A stretch of DNA of 64,000 nucleotides from Dechloromonas sp. HYN0024 (GTDB lineage: Bacteria; Pseudomonadota; Gammaproteobacteria; Burkholderiales; Rhodocyclaceae), in contig NZ_CP031842.1 of the NCBI RefSeq assembly GCF_003441615.1, positions 2,173,501 to 2,237,500 on the forward strand, in the 5' to 3' direction. The stretch's first letter is position 1; every line of letters begins with the position of its first letter. The notes below the pieces were generated by a model. The model worked only from the letters and a program-made list of their open reading frames with translations, did no database searches and was not told the origin of the DNA. Both the position numbers and the translations under genes were made by a program. Shown piece by piece: positions 53,185 through 63,341 of the stretch.

Positions 53185-56064
53185 TTATTCCGCCAAGGCG
53201 GGAACCTCCAGCCACTTCATGACGCTCGACAGCAGCGTTTCCGACTCGACCGGTCGGCCAATGAAGTCATCCATGCCAGCCGCCCGGCAGAGCATTTCAA
53301 TGTCGAGAGAAACATTGGCCGTCAGCGCCACAATCGGCACCGAGGGATTAGCCGATGCCTGCCGTATCAGCCGCGTCGCCTCCAAACCATCCATCCCGGC
53401 CATCTGCACATCCATCAGGATCAGGTCATAGCGTTTCTGCCCGGCCATGTCGACGGCCTTGGCACCATCGTTGGCAACATCGACGACCAGTCCGGCCTCT
53501 TCAAGCAGGCCGCGAGTGATGTCCTGATTATCAGGTTCGTCTTCGACGACCAGTACGCAGGCACCGGCGTGACCAGCTTTCAACTGGGCCCGCGTCGTCG
53601 GTGGTGCCGAGATGGTTGGCGTTGCGACAACATCGCTGCGCGGCAGGCGAATCGTGAACCAGAAGGTGCTACCCACCCCGATCTCGCTCACCACGCCAAT
53701 CTCGCCACGCATCATATGAACTAGGCGCTTGCTGATGGCCAGCCCCAGTCCGCTGCCACCAAATTTTCGGGCAAGCGAACCATCAAGCTGTTCGAAGGCA
53801 TTGAACAGCCGGGCCTGATTTTCTGCCGCTATACCGATCCCGGTATCCGCCACCTCGAAACGCAATTGAATGCCGCTTGGGGTCTCGTCGATGCGTTGGA
53901 CACGGAGGGACACCCTGCCTTTATCGGTAAATTTAATGGCATTTCCGATCAGGTTGGTGAGTATCTGCCCGAGGCGTTGCGGGTCGCCCTGCAGCGACTG
54001 ATGGGCCACCTCTGGCGAAATATCGATGTGCAATTCGAGATGCTTGCCAAGTGCCAGGCCGTGCATCAGGTCACTGACATTGCCGATTACATCCGCCAGC
54101 GCGAATTCGTTCATTTCGAGCTTGAGCCGTTCGGCTTCGATACGCGAAAGATCGAGAACATCCTTGATGATGGCCAGCAGATTGTTGGCCGCCTTTCTGG
54201 CCTTGTTCAAGTAGTCGATCTGCTTGGCGTCGGTAGCCTGGCGCTGGGCCAGTTCGGTCATACCCAGGATGCCATTGAGCGGCGTACGCAGTTCGTGACT
54301 CATGGTCGCCAAAAATGTCGATTTCGCCCGGTTGGCGGCTTCTGCAGCCTCCTTCGCCAGCAACAGGGCCATCGTCCGTTCGCTGACCATGGCTTCAAGA
54401 TGATCGCGGTGCTGTCTCACCTCATCTTCGGCTTGCTTTCTGGCTGTCAGGTCGAGGCCAAAGGCCCAGTTCTGCTCGCCGATGCTGACGAAGCGCCAGA
54501 TGATGTTCTTCTTTTCGCCACTTCGGGCAGTGACCACCACTTCCATCGGTTCGATCTCGCTCTTGCTCTCGATCGCCTCAGCCACCCGGCGCTGCCACTC
54601 ATCCCTCACCTCCTGACGGTAAGCGGGGTCGGGGTAGGCCTTCGGCCACCATGCGGCAATCGAAGGAATGTCCGATATCGTGTAGCCGAACAATCTGGTA
54701 AAGGCCGGATTGATGTAGGCGGCTTCCTGCTCAAGACCGGCGGACATGTAGATGGCTAACGGGGATGTATCGCAAATGGCATGAAACAGCTTTTCGTTCT
54801 GACTCAATTGAAGTTCGGTTTCCTTGCGCTTGCTAATGTCGGTATGAGTGCCGATCATGCGTAGCGGCTTTCCATCGTCACTCCGGCTAACCACGATGCC
54901 CCGGTCGAGTATCCACTTGTAGCTGCCATCCTTGCACTGCACACGATGTTCGCTGCGGTAGCCTGTCGTTTTGTCGGCCAGGTAGGCTTCGACCAAGGCA
55001 ATAGTCTCAGCCTTGTCTTCAGGATGAACGCGCATCTCCCATTCATCGAGGCCATTACCGATTTCATCATCGGCAAAACCGAGCATTGCCTTCCATTGAT
55101 GTGAGAAAAATACCGTGTTGTCGGTCAGATTCCAGTCCCAGACGGCGCTACCTGATCCTTCCAGGGCAAATTTCAAGCGGAACTCAGCCTCGCTCAGTTG
55201 CGCGGTTCTCTCGATGACCCGCGCCTCCAGTTCTGCCTCTTTCTGGCTGATCTCGCGGAACAGAAGATCCATCGGATCGCGGAAGGCGGTGACGATGACG
55301 GCCTTGTACATCAGGTAGAAGGTACCGATCTTGAGCAGGTGTCCAATCTGATTAAAGGCGTCGCTCATCGAATCGGAGAAATACAGGGTAAAGCAGAGTT
55401 CCATGCCGATCATCAAGATGGCCGAACCCGAGAGCAGTCGATAGACGTTCGACGTGAAATACTGCCGGCGCCAATAGAGCAAGGCGATATTGCCGAGCAT
55501 GATGCTGCAGATGATGTACTCGCTGAATACCTTGAAATCGGTCAGTCCCTGCCCGGCCACAAAGCAGACCGGGAAGTTCTTGTAATAGAAAATCGAGGCC
55601 ACCAGCCAGGCGGTCACCAGGGAATATCCCGCCATTGACCAATGCAAATTGACACGCCGGTTGGACCCCAGCAGGCTCAAGCCGATGAGCATGCTGATCG
55701 ATTCAAGGTACCGCGCGGCAATCCACAACTGCGGGGCGTAATAGTCGTAATCCTTGAATACCGGCATGCCTTTGTAGGCCAGGGTATGCAGAATGTCGAT
55801 AAAGCCGACAAACAGATAGCTGATGCCGATAAACAGAACGTACTGGTTGCGAACCGTTCCCCAGCAATTGATGGCAATGATGGCAATGGTTCCAGCGATT
55901 AAAACGCTGAACAATTCGGCTGCGGCGTGAAACAACAGGTAGTTGTAATAACTGGCCAGGTGAGTGCCAAATAGAAGCACCACAACGACCAGCCCCTCGC
56001 CAGGGGTAATTCCTAAAAAATGGTTGTTGCGATCTGGCCGATCATTGGCAGATGCGGAAAACAT
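53185..56064 (-). CDS. MASE3 hybrid sensor histidine kinase with C-terminal receiver
   Basis: The 959-residue kinase has a MASE3 membrane sensor with about seven helices at 15-275 (LFHAAAELFSVLIAGTIAII, GFIDILHTLAYKGMPVF). A first PAS domain with PAC lies at about 295-420 and a second at about 425-550. Next come HisKA (TMSHELRTPLNGILGMTELA) and the ATPase domain (VADTGIGIAAENQARLFNAF, GGSGLGLAIS). A receiver fills about 835-950 (VLVVEDEPDNQDI, LILMDVQMAGMDG). It has no HPt domain, so a separate phosphotransfer protein is expected. Stand-alone gene; ligand unknown. Confidence 0.93.
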   Translation of the reverse strand: MFSASANDRPDRNNHFLGITPGEGLVVVVLLFGTHLASYYNYLLFHAAAELFSVLIAGTIAIIAINCWGTVRNQYVLFIGISYLFVGFIDILHTLAYKGMPVFKDYDYYAPQLWIAARYLESISMLIGLSLLGSNRRVNLHWSMAGYSLVTAWLVASIFYYKNFPVCFVAGQGLTDFKVFSEYIICSIMLGNIALLYWRRQYFTSNVYRLLSGSAILMIGMELCFTLYFSDSMSDAFNQIGHLLKIGTFYLMYKAVIVTAFRDPMDLLFREISQKEAELEARVIERTAQLSEAEFRLKFALEGSGSAVWDWNLTDNTVFFSHQWKAMLGFADDEIGNGLDEWEMRVHPEDKAETIALVEAYLADKTTGYRSEHRVQCKDGSYKWILDRGIVVSRSDDGKPLRMIGTHTDISKRKETELQLSQNEKLFHAICDTSPLAIYMSAGLEQEAAYINPAFTRLFGYTISDIPSIAAWWPKAYPDPAYRQEVRDEWQRRVAEAIESKSEIEPMEVVVTARSGEKKNIIWRFVSIGEQNWAFGLDLTARKQAEDEVRQHRDHLEAMVSERTMALLLAKEAAEAANRAKSTFLATMSHELRTPLNGILGMTELAQRQATDAKQIDYLNKARKAANNLLAIIKDVLDLSRIEAERLKLEMNEFALADVIGNVSDLMHGLALGKHLELHIDISPEVAHQSLQGDPQRLGQILTNLIGNAIKFTDKGRVSLRVQRIDETPSGIQLRFEVADTGIGIAAENQARLFNAFEQLDGSLARKFGGSGLGLAISKRLVHMMRGEIGVVSEIGVGSTFWFTIRLPRSDVVATPTISAPPTTRAQLKAGHAGACVLVVEDEPDNQDITRGLLEEAGLVVDVANDGAKAVDMAGQKRYDLILMDVQMAGMDGLEATRLIRQASANPSVPIVALTANVSLDIEMLCRAAGMDDFIGRPVESETLLSSVMKWLEVPALAE

Positions 56065-56213
56065 TGGTCGCCCCCATTGATAAAAACTGACCGGCCAATT
56101 TTTTTGACCTGAAATTGTGCCGACCCGTCTAGTTCATTCTAGCCTTATATCCATGCGTAAATTGTGGTTAATTGCTCTCTCTTTGTTCTGGATCAAATCT
56201 GCGGTCAGAGGCA

Positions 56214-56426
56214 CTATCGGCGGCGCAAGGGTTTGAGCAGGTCCGACAGCCCGTTGTGATCGATTTCCTGCATCAGCGCCAGCAAGCGACCGATCTCTCC
56301 CGGCGGGAAGCCTTCACGGGCAAACCAGTTGAGGTAATTGCCGGGCAGATCGGCGATCAGCGTCCCCTTGTGCTTGCCAAAAGGCATGCTGCGTGTGACG
56401 AGCAAGAGAAGATCTTCAGGATTCAT
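56214..56426 (-). CDS. DUF3820 family small protein
   Basis: The 70-residue protein from the ATG at 56426 matches DUF3820 (putative quorum-sensing-regulated virulence factor family): SMPFGKHKGTLIADLPGNYL, NWFAREGFPPGEIGRLLALM. A TTG at 56441 is an alternative start. The MPFGKHKG phrase is the family hallmark; related folds occur in exonuclease-associated proteins. Function unknown. Confidence 0.85.
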   Translation of the reverse strand: MNPEDLLLLVTRSMPFGKHKGTLIADLPGNYLNWFAREGFPPGEIGRLLALMQEIDHNGLSDLLKPLRRR

Positions 56427-56466
56427 CGAAGGCAGTGTCAAAGCGAATCGTTAAGTGGGCCGAAAC

Positions 56467-57219
56467 TCAGCCGTGGCCGATCATCCACAAGGCGGTTGCC
56501 AGCAGCATGAAGGCGAACGCGACACGCAGATGGCGCTCGGGCAGGCGATGCGCCAGACGTACCCCGTGCGAAATGGTCAAGGCTCCGCCCAGTGCGAAAA
56601 GCACGCCCATTTTCCAGTCCACCAGTCCGGCATTGGCAAAGGTCATCAAGGCGACGATGGAACTGGGCATGACCAGGGCGATGGCAAACCCCTGGGCCAT
56701 CACCTGGGTCTGCCGGAAAACGCTGACCAGGATGGGCGGCGTAATGATGCCGCCGCCGATACTGATGAGGCCCTGACAGGCACCGCCAATCAGGCCGACC
56801 AGCGGAATCAGCCGCTCCGGCAGGGTGAACGACCAGCGCGAACGGCCTGCCCGCAAGGACCACAGGCTTTGGATCGCGAGCCAGAGCAGAAACGCACCGA
56901 AATAGCGGCGCAAATCACTTGAAGCCAGGCCGCTGGCATAGATGGCCGTGAGCGACGTTGCCGTCACAGCGCACAGCACCAGCAAGGCGGTACGCAGTTT
57001 CGGCAAAGGCTGGCGCTGGCAGTAGCGCCACAGCGCAATGCTCAGGTTCGGCACCATCATGACCAGCGCCGTTCCCTGGGCCAGCTTTTGATCCATGCCG
57101 AACAGGCCGGTCATTACCGGAATGGCGATGATGCCGCCGCCAATGCCGAAAACCCCGCCGGCAAAGCCCAGGGCAGCGCCGATGAGCAAGGGGACAAGAA
57201 TACTCAGGGCAAGGATCAT
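56467..57219 (-). CDS. TauE/SafE-family sulfite exporter-like permease
   Basis: The 250-residue membrane protein has about eight helices in two related halves. Each half carries a Gly-rich phrase of the family: GFAGGVFGIGGGIIAIPVM near residue 19 and GLIGGACQGLISIGGGIITP near residue 138. Family members export sulfite, sulfoacetate or other small anions; substrate here is not shown. It lies 40 bases before the DUF3820 gene on the same strand. Confidence 0.92.
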   Translation of the reverse strand: MILALSILVPLLIGAALGFAGGVFGIGGGIIAIPVMTGLFGMDQKLAQGTALVMMVPNLSIALWRYCQRQPLPKLRTALLVLCAVTATSLTAIYASGLASSDLRRYFGAFLLWLAIQSLWSLRAGRSRWSFTLPERLIPLVGLIGGACQGLISIGGGIITPPILVSVFRQTQVMAQGFAIALVMPSSIVALMTFANAGLVDWKMGVLFALGGALTISHGVRLAHRLPERHLRVAFAFMLLATALWMIGHG

Positions 57220-57273
57220 GGCTGGTCGAGGAATAAATGGCGGGGCATACCGGCGTGGTCGCGCAACTCGCGA

Positions 57274-58440
57274 TCAGCGCCCGGCACGCCAGAGTGGGAA
57301 CAGCCCTAATAAACCAAGCAAGGGGCCGGGCAAGAGCAGCCAGGCGATGTTCATGCCCCAGTCGCCGATCCACGCCGTGCCAAGCTGGATGGAGAACATG
57401 GTGATGGCAAAACCGACCGAATTTTGAAATGCCAGTGCGCTACCGACAATTTCGGGGGCGCAGGCACGCGCTGACAGTGCGGAAAAGTGCGGCGAATCAG
57501 CGACGACAGTAGCCCCCCAGAGCAGCAGCAAGGTAATTTTTGCCACGGCCGGCCACTCGCCACTCAAGGGAAACAGCGCGCAACAGAGGGCCGAACCGGC
57601 CAAGGCTGTCGCTGCCACGCGCGAACTACCGATGCGCTGACTCCACCAACCCCCACACAGGCAGCCAAGGGCACCGATGCCGATGACCGCGAAGGCGAGG
57701 CCAGACAGTTGTCGGCTCCCCGCCTCGGCCAGGCCGCTCAGAATGATCAGCGCCGGCGTCAGCGTCCAGAAGGCGTAAAGCTCCCATTGATGGCCGAAAT
57801 AACCGAAGGCGGAAGCACGAAACTCGCGGACGGAGAAAGCGTAGAAAACCCGCCCCAAACGCAACGGCGGCGCATCGTGCCGACGTTTCAAATGCGGCCC
57901 GTCACCCAGGCGGAAGATGAGCCCGGCGGCCAGTAAGGCAAGACCGGACGACACCAGCATGGTGGCCGGCCATGACCAGCCCGCCCCAGCCAGACGAATG
58001 CCATGCGGCAAGGCCGTACCCAGGGTCAACATGCCAACCAGTTGGGCCAGCGCAGCACCGGCCCGCTCGGGTACCCAGCTGACGACCAGCTTCATGCCCA
58101 GCGGGTAGACCCCTGCCAGACAAAAGCCGACGGCAAAACGCAGCGGAATGGCTGACCCCATGCCATCGGCCAGCAATGCGAAGGCCGCATTACAGAGGGC
58201 ACCAAGGATGGCGCAAACGGCAAAGATCCGGCTCGCCGCGAAGCGGTCAGCCAGGCCAGAGACGGCAAAAGTCATCGTACCGAGTATGAAGCCGAGCTGG
58301 ACGGCATTGGTCAGTGTGCCGATGTCGGCCGGCCCGATGCCCCAGGCGCGAATCAGGTCGTCGGCAGCACTGTTGGCGGAGAACCACAGCGAGGTGCCGA
58401 AAAGCTGGGCGATGACGATGACGAGGACGGGGTTGTGCAT
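57274..58440 (-). CDS. MFS transporter
   Basis: The 388-residue protein has about twelve membrane helices. The first helix region reads VLVIVIAQLFGTSLWFSANS, and the loop after helix 2 carries GLADRFAASRIF, the MFS motif A position. The family is close to the YcaD/CynX-like or nitrate-type group, but I cannot name a substrate. It precedes the TauE/SafE gene with a 54-base gap. Confidence 0.88.
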   Translation of the reverse strand: MHNPVLVIVIAQLFGTSLWFSANSAADDLIRAWGIGPADIGTLTNAVQLGFILGTMTFAVSGLADRFAASRIFAVCAILGALCNAAFALLADGMGSAIPLRFAVGFCLAGVYPLGMKLVVSWVPERAGAALAQLVGMLTLGTALPHGIRLAGAGWSWPATMLVSSGLALLAAGLIFRLGDGPHLKRRHDAPPLRLGRVFYAFSVREFRASAFGYFGHQWELYAFWTLTPALIILSGLAEAGSRQLSGLAFAVIGIGALGCLCGGWWSQRIGSSRVAATALAGSALCCALFPLSGEWPAVAKITLLLLWGATVVADSPHFSALSARACAPEIVGSALAFQNSVGFAITMFSIQLGTAWIGDWGMNIAWLLLPGPLLGLLGLFPLWRAGR

Positions 58441-58595
58441 CAGATGTTCAAAAAAGGCGGAATAGCCGCCAGCTTATCGTCAATTTTAAAATGTGCACGA
58501 GAAAGCGGTCAGGCCGCCTCTGGTCTGCCGCCGCACCCCGACGAAACGCCGGGCCTTCCGTTAAAATCGTCGCTCCTCAGGCTCTCTGCCGACAC

Positions 58596-59141
58596 ATGTC
58601 CAAACCCGTCTCACCCAACTATCTGGCCGGTTATCCGGCGCATCTGACAGACTCGGTATGGCGACTGATCGAACAGGGTCAGCTCGGCAAGGTGCTGCGC
58701 CAGAAATATCCGGAGGCCCATCAGGTACGCACCGACAAGGCCCTCTACGATTACGTCCAGGCGATTAAGGCCGACTATCTGCGCAATGCGCCGCAACCGA
58801 ACAAGGTGGCTTTTGACGGCAAGTTGCAGACCTTGCAGAAAGCGCTCGGAATTCACAGCCGGATCGCCCGCGTTCAGGGAGGCAAGCTCAGGACCAAACG
58901 CGAAATTCATGTCGCCAGCGTTTTTCGCGACATGCCAGCCGAGTTCCTGCGCATGATCGTCGTCCATGAACTTGCCCACCTGAAAGAGCCCGAGCACGAC
59001 AAGGCCTTCTATCAGTTGTGCCAGCACATGGAGACAAATTACTTCCAGCTTGAATTCGACCTGCGTGCCTATCTCTGCCATCTCGCCGCCGGTGGCCCGC
59101 CCTTGTGGCAGGCTGACCAGATGGGTCTGCCTGCCGCTTAG
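58596..59141 (+). CDS. YgjP-like (DUF45) zinc metallopeptidase
   Basis: The start at 58596 (MSKPVSPNYLAGYPAHLTDS) is preferred over upstream in-frame codons. The 181-residue protein has the zinc motif HELAH at 124-128, with the third ligand probably H134 in EPEHDKAF, then FYQLCQHM. YgjP/WLM-like peptidases are cytosolic; substrates are poorly known. It converges on dbpA with a four-base overlap of stops. Confidence 0.9.
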   Translation: MSKPVSPNYLAGYPAHLTDSVWRLIEQGQLGKVLRQKYPEAHQVRTDKALYDYVQAIKADYLRNAPQPNKVAFDGKLQTLQKALGIHSRIARVQGGKLRTKREIHVASVFRDMPAEFLRMIVVHELAHLKEPEHDKAFYQLCQHMETNYFQLEFDLRAYLCHLAAGGPPLWQADQMGLPAA

Positions 59142-60538
59142 TTGGTCAGTATCCGAACCTTGACGGTCTTGCCCTTGACCTTGCCGGCCGACAGTTTACG
59201 CACCGTCTCCTTGGCGACGCCCCGCACCACGGCAACGTAGGTACTCTGATCGGTCACCGTGATCTTGCCGACCTGCTCGCGGGTCAGTCCGGCCTCGCCG
59301 GCCAGCGCGCCCATGACGTCGCCGGGGCGGATCTTGTCCTTGCGCCCGCCCAGCATCAACAAGGTGGACATCGGTGGGACCAGCGGTGATTCATCGGTGA
59401 CTTGGACGGAATTCAAGTCGAGAATGTCGAGCTTGCAATTCATCATCTCGGCGATAGTCGCCACCCGGCGGCGGTCGCCCGAACTGCACAGGCTGAGCGC
59501 CCAGCCCTCCTCGTCACCACGACCAGTACGACCGATGCGATGGATATGGATTTCCGGGTCGGGTGTCACGTCGACATTAATCACCGCTTCAAGCTGGTCG
59601 ATATCGAGTCCGCGCGCCGCCACATCGGTCGCGACGAGGACGGAGCAACTGCGGTTGGCGAACTGGATCAGTACCTGATCGCGTTCGCGCTGTTCCAGAT
59701 CACCATTCAGCGTCAGGGCATGAATGCCCGCATGGCGAAGAACATTCACGAGGTCGCGGCACTGCTGCTTGGTATTGCAGAAGGCGAGCGTGCTGACCGG
59801 TCGATAATGCTTGAGCAGGCGCACGACGGCATCGAGACGCTCTTCGTTTTTGACCTCGTAGAAACGCTGACGAATCTTCGTTTCTTCATGCTGCTCAAGC
59901 AGTTTGACCTCCTTGGGCTGGCGCAGGAACTGTCTGGCCAGCTGGGCAATACCATCCGGATAGGTAGCCGAGAACAACAGGGTCTGGCGTTTCGCCGGGC
60001 AGCGTTTGGCGACGTAGGCGATATCGTCGTGGAAGCCCATGTCGAGCATGCGGTCAGCTTCATCGAGGACCAAGGTGGTCAGTTCGTCGAGCTTGAGGTA
60101 GCCGCGCTCCATGTGATCCATGATGCGACCGGGCGTGCCGACGACAATGTGTACGCCGTTTTCGAGGCTGTTGGCCTGATTGCGCAGGGTCGAGCCACCG
60201 ACCAGCGATAGGACCTTGATGTTCTCTTCAAAGCGGGCGAGGCGGCGGATTTCCTGCGTCACCTGATCGGCCAGTTCGCGCGTCGGGCAAAGTACCATGG
60301 CCTGCACCGCAAAATGACTGGTATTCAGGCGATTGAGCAGTGCCATGCCGAAGGCGGCGGTCTTGCCGCTACCCGTCTTGGCCTGGGCAATCAGATCGTC
60401 GCCAGCCAGGGCCAGCGGCAGGCTGGCCGCCTGAATCGGCGTCATGTTCAGGTATTCAAGCTGGGCCAGATTGGCCAGCATGGCAGCCGACAAGGGCAGT
60501 GTATCGAAGGCCAGACTGGCCGCAGTCACCTCGCTCAT
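59138..60538 (-). CDS. dbpA: ATP-dependent RNA helicase DbpA
   Basis: The 466-residue DEAD-box helicase has the Q motif, AQAKTGSGKTAAFG (motif I), PTRELA, VLDEADRMLDMGF (DEAD), SAT, and HRIGRTGRG (motif VI). The C-terminal DbpA RNA-binding domain is at about 385-466 (KIRPGDVMGALAGEAGLTRE, YVAVVRG). DbpA is targeted to hairpin 92 of 23S rRNA and assists 50S assembly. It follows the 60546-61034 gene region on the same strand with a seven-base gap downstream, so the two may be co-expressed. Confidence 0.95.
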   Translation of the reverse strand: MSEVTAASLAFDTLPLSAAMLANLAQLEYLNMTPIQAASLPLALAGDDLIAQAKTGSGKTAAFGMALLNRLNTSHFAVQAMVLCPTRELADQVTQEIRRLARFEENIKVLSLVGGSTLRNQANSLENGVHIVVGTPGRIMDHMERGYLKLDELTTLVLDEADRMLDMGFHDDIAYVAKRCPAKRQTLLFSATYPDGIAQLARQFLRQPKEVKLLEQHEETKIRQRFYEVKNEERLDAVVRLLKHYRPVSTLAFCNTKQQCRDLVNVLRHAGIHALTLNGDLEQRERDQVLIQFANRSCSVLVATDVAARGLDIDQLEAVINVDVTPDPEIHIHRIGRTGRGDEEGWALSLCSSGDRRRVATIAEMMNCKLDILDLNSVQVTDESPLVPPMSTLLMLGGRKDKIRPGDVMGALAGEAGLTREQVGKITVTDQSTYVAVVRGVAKETVRKLSAGKVKGKTVKVRILTN

Positions 60539-60545
60539 GCGCCGC

Positions 60546-61034
60546 TCAAACCTTGCGCTTGCGGGCCGGCATTGGCTTGCGCTGACGCTGGCCCGGCTTA
60601 TGGACTTCCGCTTCCGGCTTCGGCTTGGGCACCAGCAGGTTCTTCGCTGTCGTCTTCTCAGAGGCGCGATGGGCCTGAATAGCCTTGGTCACATCGGCCG
60701 CCACCAGGGTGATGGCCGCATGCTCGCCCTTGACGTTGTAGACCGAGAGGCGGTCCTTGATGGCGAACAGACGCTCCGGGGTCTCCGCTTTACGCGGCAG
60801 GCCGGTAACGATTTCCTGTGCGGCAGGCGTCAGCACGAAGCCTTCGCCCTCGGCCTTGATCAGGCCATGCTTGGCCAGACGATCAAAGGCCTCGACCAGC
60901 TTGGCCTCGTTGGGAATATTGTTCTGTAACAGATCAGCCGCCGAGACGATGTCGACCAACTCGGCCGGCCGCCGCTTGGAAGAAAGCGCAATGGCGAGGA
61001 TGAGGAGGGAGTCAACGTCGTGAACTGGGTGCAT
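60546..61034 (-). CDS. Uncharacterised protein with winged-helix-like core and basic tail
   Basis: The start at 61034 (MHPVHDVDSLLILAIALSSK) is chosen; the open frame to 61250 is not conserved-looking. The 162-residue protein has a helical, wHTH-like part at about 1-75 (LVEAFDRLAKHGLIKAEGEG, FVLTPAAQEIV). A middle part follows, and the tail is strongly basic (PKPKPEAEVHKPGQRQRKPM, then ARKRKV). The tail suggests nucleic-acid binding. It is seven bases upstream of dbpA, so an RNA-related role is a reasonable guess but not shown. Confidence 0.7.
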   Translation of the reverse strand: MHPVHDVDSLLILAIALSSKRRPAELVDIVSAADLLQNNIPNEAKLVEAFDRLAKHGLIKAEGEGFVLTPAAQEIVTGLPRKAETPERLFAIKDRLSVYNVKGEHAAITLVAADVTKAIQAHRASEKTTAKNLLVPKPKPEAEVHKPGQRQRKPMPARKRKV

Positions 61035-61224
61035 CGCAATACCTTTGAAGAGCAGTGGAATGAGAAACGGCGGGGAGTCAGCGGGGCTAAGGCCGGATAA
61101 GCAGGCAGCCGGGAATCGGTTTCTCGCAAGGGCGCTAGTGTACCCGGTTTGCCCGGTCGGGCGGCGCCAAACCTGACCCGGGATGCCTTGGTCAACGGGA
61201 AATTCATCAGAATTTCCACTCGAA

Positions 61225-61254
61225 AAAAATGGCCGCCCAAGGGCGACCATTTTT
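61225..61254 (-). terminator. Intrinsic terminator of htpG
   Basis: Leftward, AAAAATGGTCGCCC pairs with GGCGGCCATTTTT (one G-U pair) and runs on into a T7 stretch. It lies 24 bases after the htpG stop. From 61035 to 61277 there is no gene apart from this element and the leader of the neighbouring gene. Confidence 0.85.
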
Positions 61255-61277
61255 ATGGTCGTGAAAACGCTAAGCAG

Positions 61278-63194
61278 TTACTTGCCGGACAGCGCCATCA
61301 TCAGGTCGTTGATACGCTTGACGAAACCGGCCGGATCGTCGAGCTGGCCGCCTTCGGCCAGGGTCGCCTGCTCGAAGAGCAAAGCCGCCCAATCATCGAA
61401 ACGATTTTCCTCGTATTTGAGGCGCATCACCGCCGGGTGCTGCGGGTTGATTTCAAGAATCGGCTTCGAGTTCGGCATCGGTTGGCCGGCAGCCTTCATC
61501 AGACGGGCCAGGTTGCCGGACGGATCGTGCTCGTCGGAGACCAGACAGGATGGGGAATCGGTCAGGCGATAGGTGACGCGAACATCCTTCACCTTGTCGC
61601 CGAGCGAAGCCTTCACCTTCTCGAGCAGGTCCTTGTACTCATCGGCCGCCTTTTCGGCTTCCTGCTTTTCGGCCTCATCTTCGAGCTTGCCGAGATCTAG
61701 ACCGCCCTTGGCGACAGATTGCAGGTGCTTGCCATCGAATTCGGTAAGGTGACCGACCACCCACTCATCTACCCGGTCAGACAGCAACAAGACTTCAAGG
61801 CCTTTCTTGCGGAAGATTTCAAGGTGCGGGCTGTTCTTCGCGGCGTTGAAGGTGTCGGCGGTGACGAAATAAATCTTCTCCTGACCTTCCTTCATGCGGC
61901 CGATATAGTCAGCCAGCGATACATTCTGCTCCGGGGTGTCGTTGTGCGTCGAGGCAAAACGAATCAGGCCAGCGATCTTTTCCTTGTTGGCATGATCTTC
62001 GCCGACGCCTTCCTTGAGAACAGTACCGAAAGCCGTCCAGAACTGGGCGTATTTTTCCTTGTCGTTCTCGGCCAGGTCTTCCAGCATGCCGAGCACTTTG
62101 CGCGTGCAGCCGCTGCGGATGCCGTCGATATCCTTGCTCTGCTGGAGGATTTCACGCGAGACGTTGAGCGGCAGGTCGGAGGAATCAACTACCCCGCGCA
62201 CGAAGCGCATGTAGAGTGGCATCAGCTGCTCGGCATCGTCCATGATGAAGACACGACGGACGTAGAGCTTGATACCGTGGCGGGCATTGCGGTCCCACAA
62301 GTCGAAAGGAGCACGGGCCGGGATGTAGAGCAGCTGCGTGTATTCCTGCTTGCCTTCGACACGGGCATGGGTCCACGCCAGCGGATCTTCGAAGTCGTGG
62401 GCAACGTGCTTGTAGAACTCCTTGTACTGGTCATCGCTAATGTCCGACTTGGAACGGACCCACAGTGCATTGGCCTGGTTGACCGTCTCGTCTTCCTCGG
62501 TCGCGACCTGCTCACCGTCCTTCCAGTCTTCCTTCTTCATCACGATGGGCAGGGTGATGTGATCGGAGTACTTGCGGATGATCGACTTGAGTTTCCAGCC
62601 ACCGAGGAACTCATCCTCACCATCACGCAAATGCAGCGTGACATCGGTGCCACGGCTGGCCTTTTCGACCATCTCGACGGTGTAATCGCCCTCGCCGCCG
62701 GATTCCCAGCAGACGGCCTGGTTGGACTCAAGGCCGGCACGGCGGGAAACGACTGTGACCTTGTCGGCGATAATGAAGGAGGAGTAAAACCCGACGCCGA
62801 ACTGGCCGATCAGGTGGGCATCCTTGGCCTGGTCGCCGGTCAGCGCCGAGAAAAACTCCTTGGTGCCAGACTTGGCAATGGTACCCAGATGCTCGACGGC
62901 TTCGTCACGGCTCAAACCAATGCCGTTATCGGAAATGGTGATGGTCCGCGCTTCCTTGTTGAAGGCAATGCGAATTTTCAGGTCGGCATCGTCGCCGTAA
63001 AGCGCGCTGTTGTTCAGCGCCTCGAAACGCAGCTTGTCGCACGCGTCGGAAGCATTCGAAACGAGCTCACGCAGAAAAATCTCCTTATTGCTGTACAAGG
63101 AATGGATCATCAGTTGCAGCAATTGCTTTACTTCGGTCTGGAAACCCAGGGTCTCGCGGTTTTGCGTAGCGTTCGCAGTAGCGGACTCAGACAT
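61278..63194 (-). CDS. htpG: Chaperone HtpG (Hsp90 family)
   Basis: The start at 63194 has GGGAG eight bases upstream; the frame to 63245 crosses the promoter and is rejected. The 638-residue protein has the GHKL ATP site ([55 protein letters not shown]). The middle domain has the catalytic Arg loop ([13 protein letters not shown]), and a C-terminal dimer domain follows. It remodels client proteins with DnaK under heat stress, and its promoter is of the heat-shock type. Confidence 0.97.
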   Translation of the reverse strand: MSESATANATQNRETLGFQTEVKQLLQLMIHSLYSNKEIFLRELVSNASDACDKLRFEALNNSALYGDDADLKIRIAFNKEARTITISDNGIGLSRDEAVEHLGTIAKSGTKEFFSALTGDQAKDAHLIGQFGVGFYSSFIIADKVTVVSRRAGLESNQAVCWESGGEGDYTVEMVEKASRGTDVTLHLRDGEDEFLGGWKLKSIIRKYSDHITLPIVMKKEDWKDGEQVATEEDETVNQANALWVRSKSDISDDQYKEFYKHVAHDFEDPLAWTHARVEGKQEYTQLLYIPARAPFDLWDRNARHGIKLYVRRVFIMDDAEQLMPLYMRFVRGVVDSSDLPLNVSREILQQSKDIDGIRSGCTRKVLGMLEDLAENDKEKYAQFWTAFGTVLKEGVGEDHANKEKIAGLIRFASTHNDTPEQNVSLADYIGRMKEGQEKIYFVTADTFNAAKNSPHLEIFRKKGLEVLLLSDRVDEWVVGHLTEFDGKHLQSVAKGGLDLGKLEDEAEKQEAEKAADEYKDLLEKVKASLGDKVKDVRVTYRLTDSPSCLVSDEHDPSGNLARLMKAAGQPMPNSKPILEINPQHPAVMRLKYEENRFDDWAALLFEQATLAEGGQLDDPAGFVKRINDLMMALSGK

Positions 63195-63230
63195 GCTTGA
63201 AACTCCCAATGAAACGAAATGTGTTTCAGG

Positions 63231-63258
63231 AGATGGGGGCGTCACCGCTTATTTCAAG
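63231..63258 (-). promoter_or_regulatory. Sigma-32 heat-shock promoter of htpG
   Basis: Leftward, CTTGAAA (63258-63252), a 13-base spacer and CCCCATCT (63238-63231) match the sigma-32 consensus almost perfectly. The predicted start near 63224 gives a leader of about 30 bases with GGGAG before the ATG. Confidence 0.92.
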
Positions 63259-63300
63259 TGCCAAGTTGGTCACCGTCCAGATTGCCTGACCGCAAAGCAA

Positions 63301-63332
63301 AAACCCCTGATAGATTTTTCTATCAGGGGTTT
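63301..63332 (-). terminator. rRNA operon terminator
   Basis: AAACCCCTGATAGA and TCTATCAGGGGTTT form a perfect 14-bp stem around a 4-base loop, with T residues on both sides. It follows the 5S rRNA by about ten bases and shields the htpG promoter from rRNA transcription. The symmetry would allow action in both directions. Confidence 0.92.
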
Positions 63333-63341
63333 TTATGGGGA

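Noticed and set aside
61719..63200. 493-codon plus-strand open frame
   Set aside because: It lies entirely antisense to htpG and crosses the htpG start; no recognisable domain.
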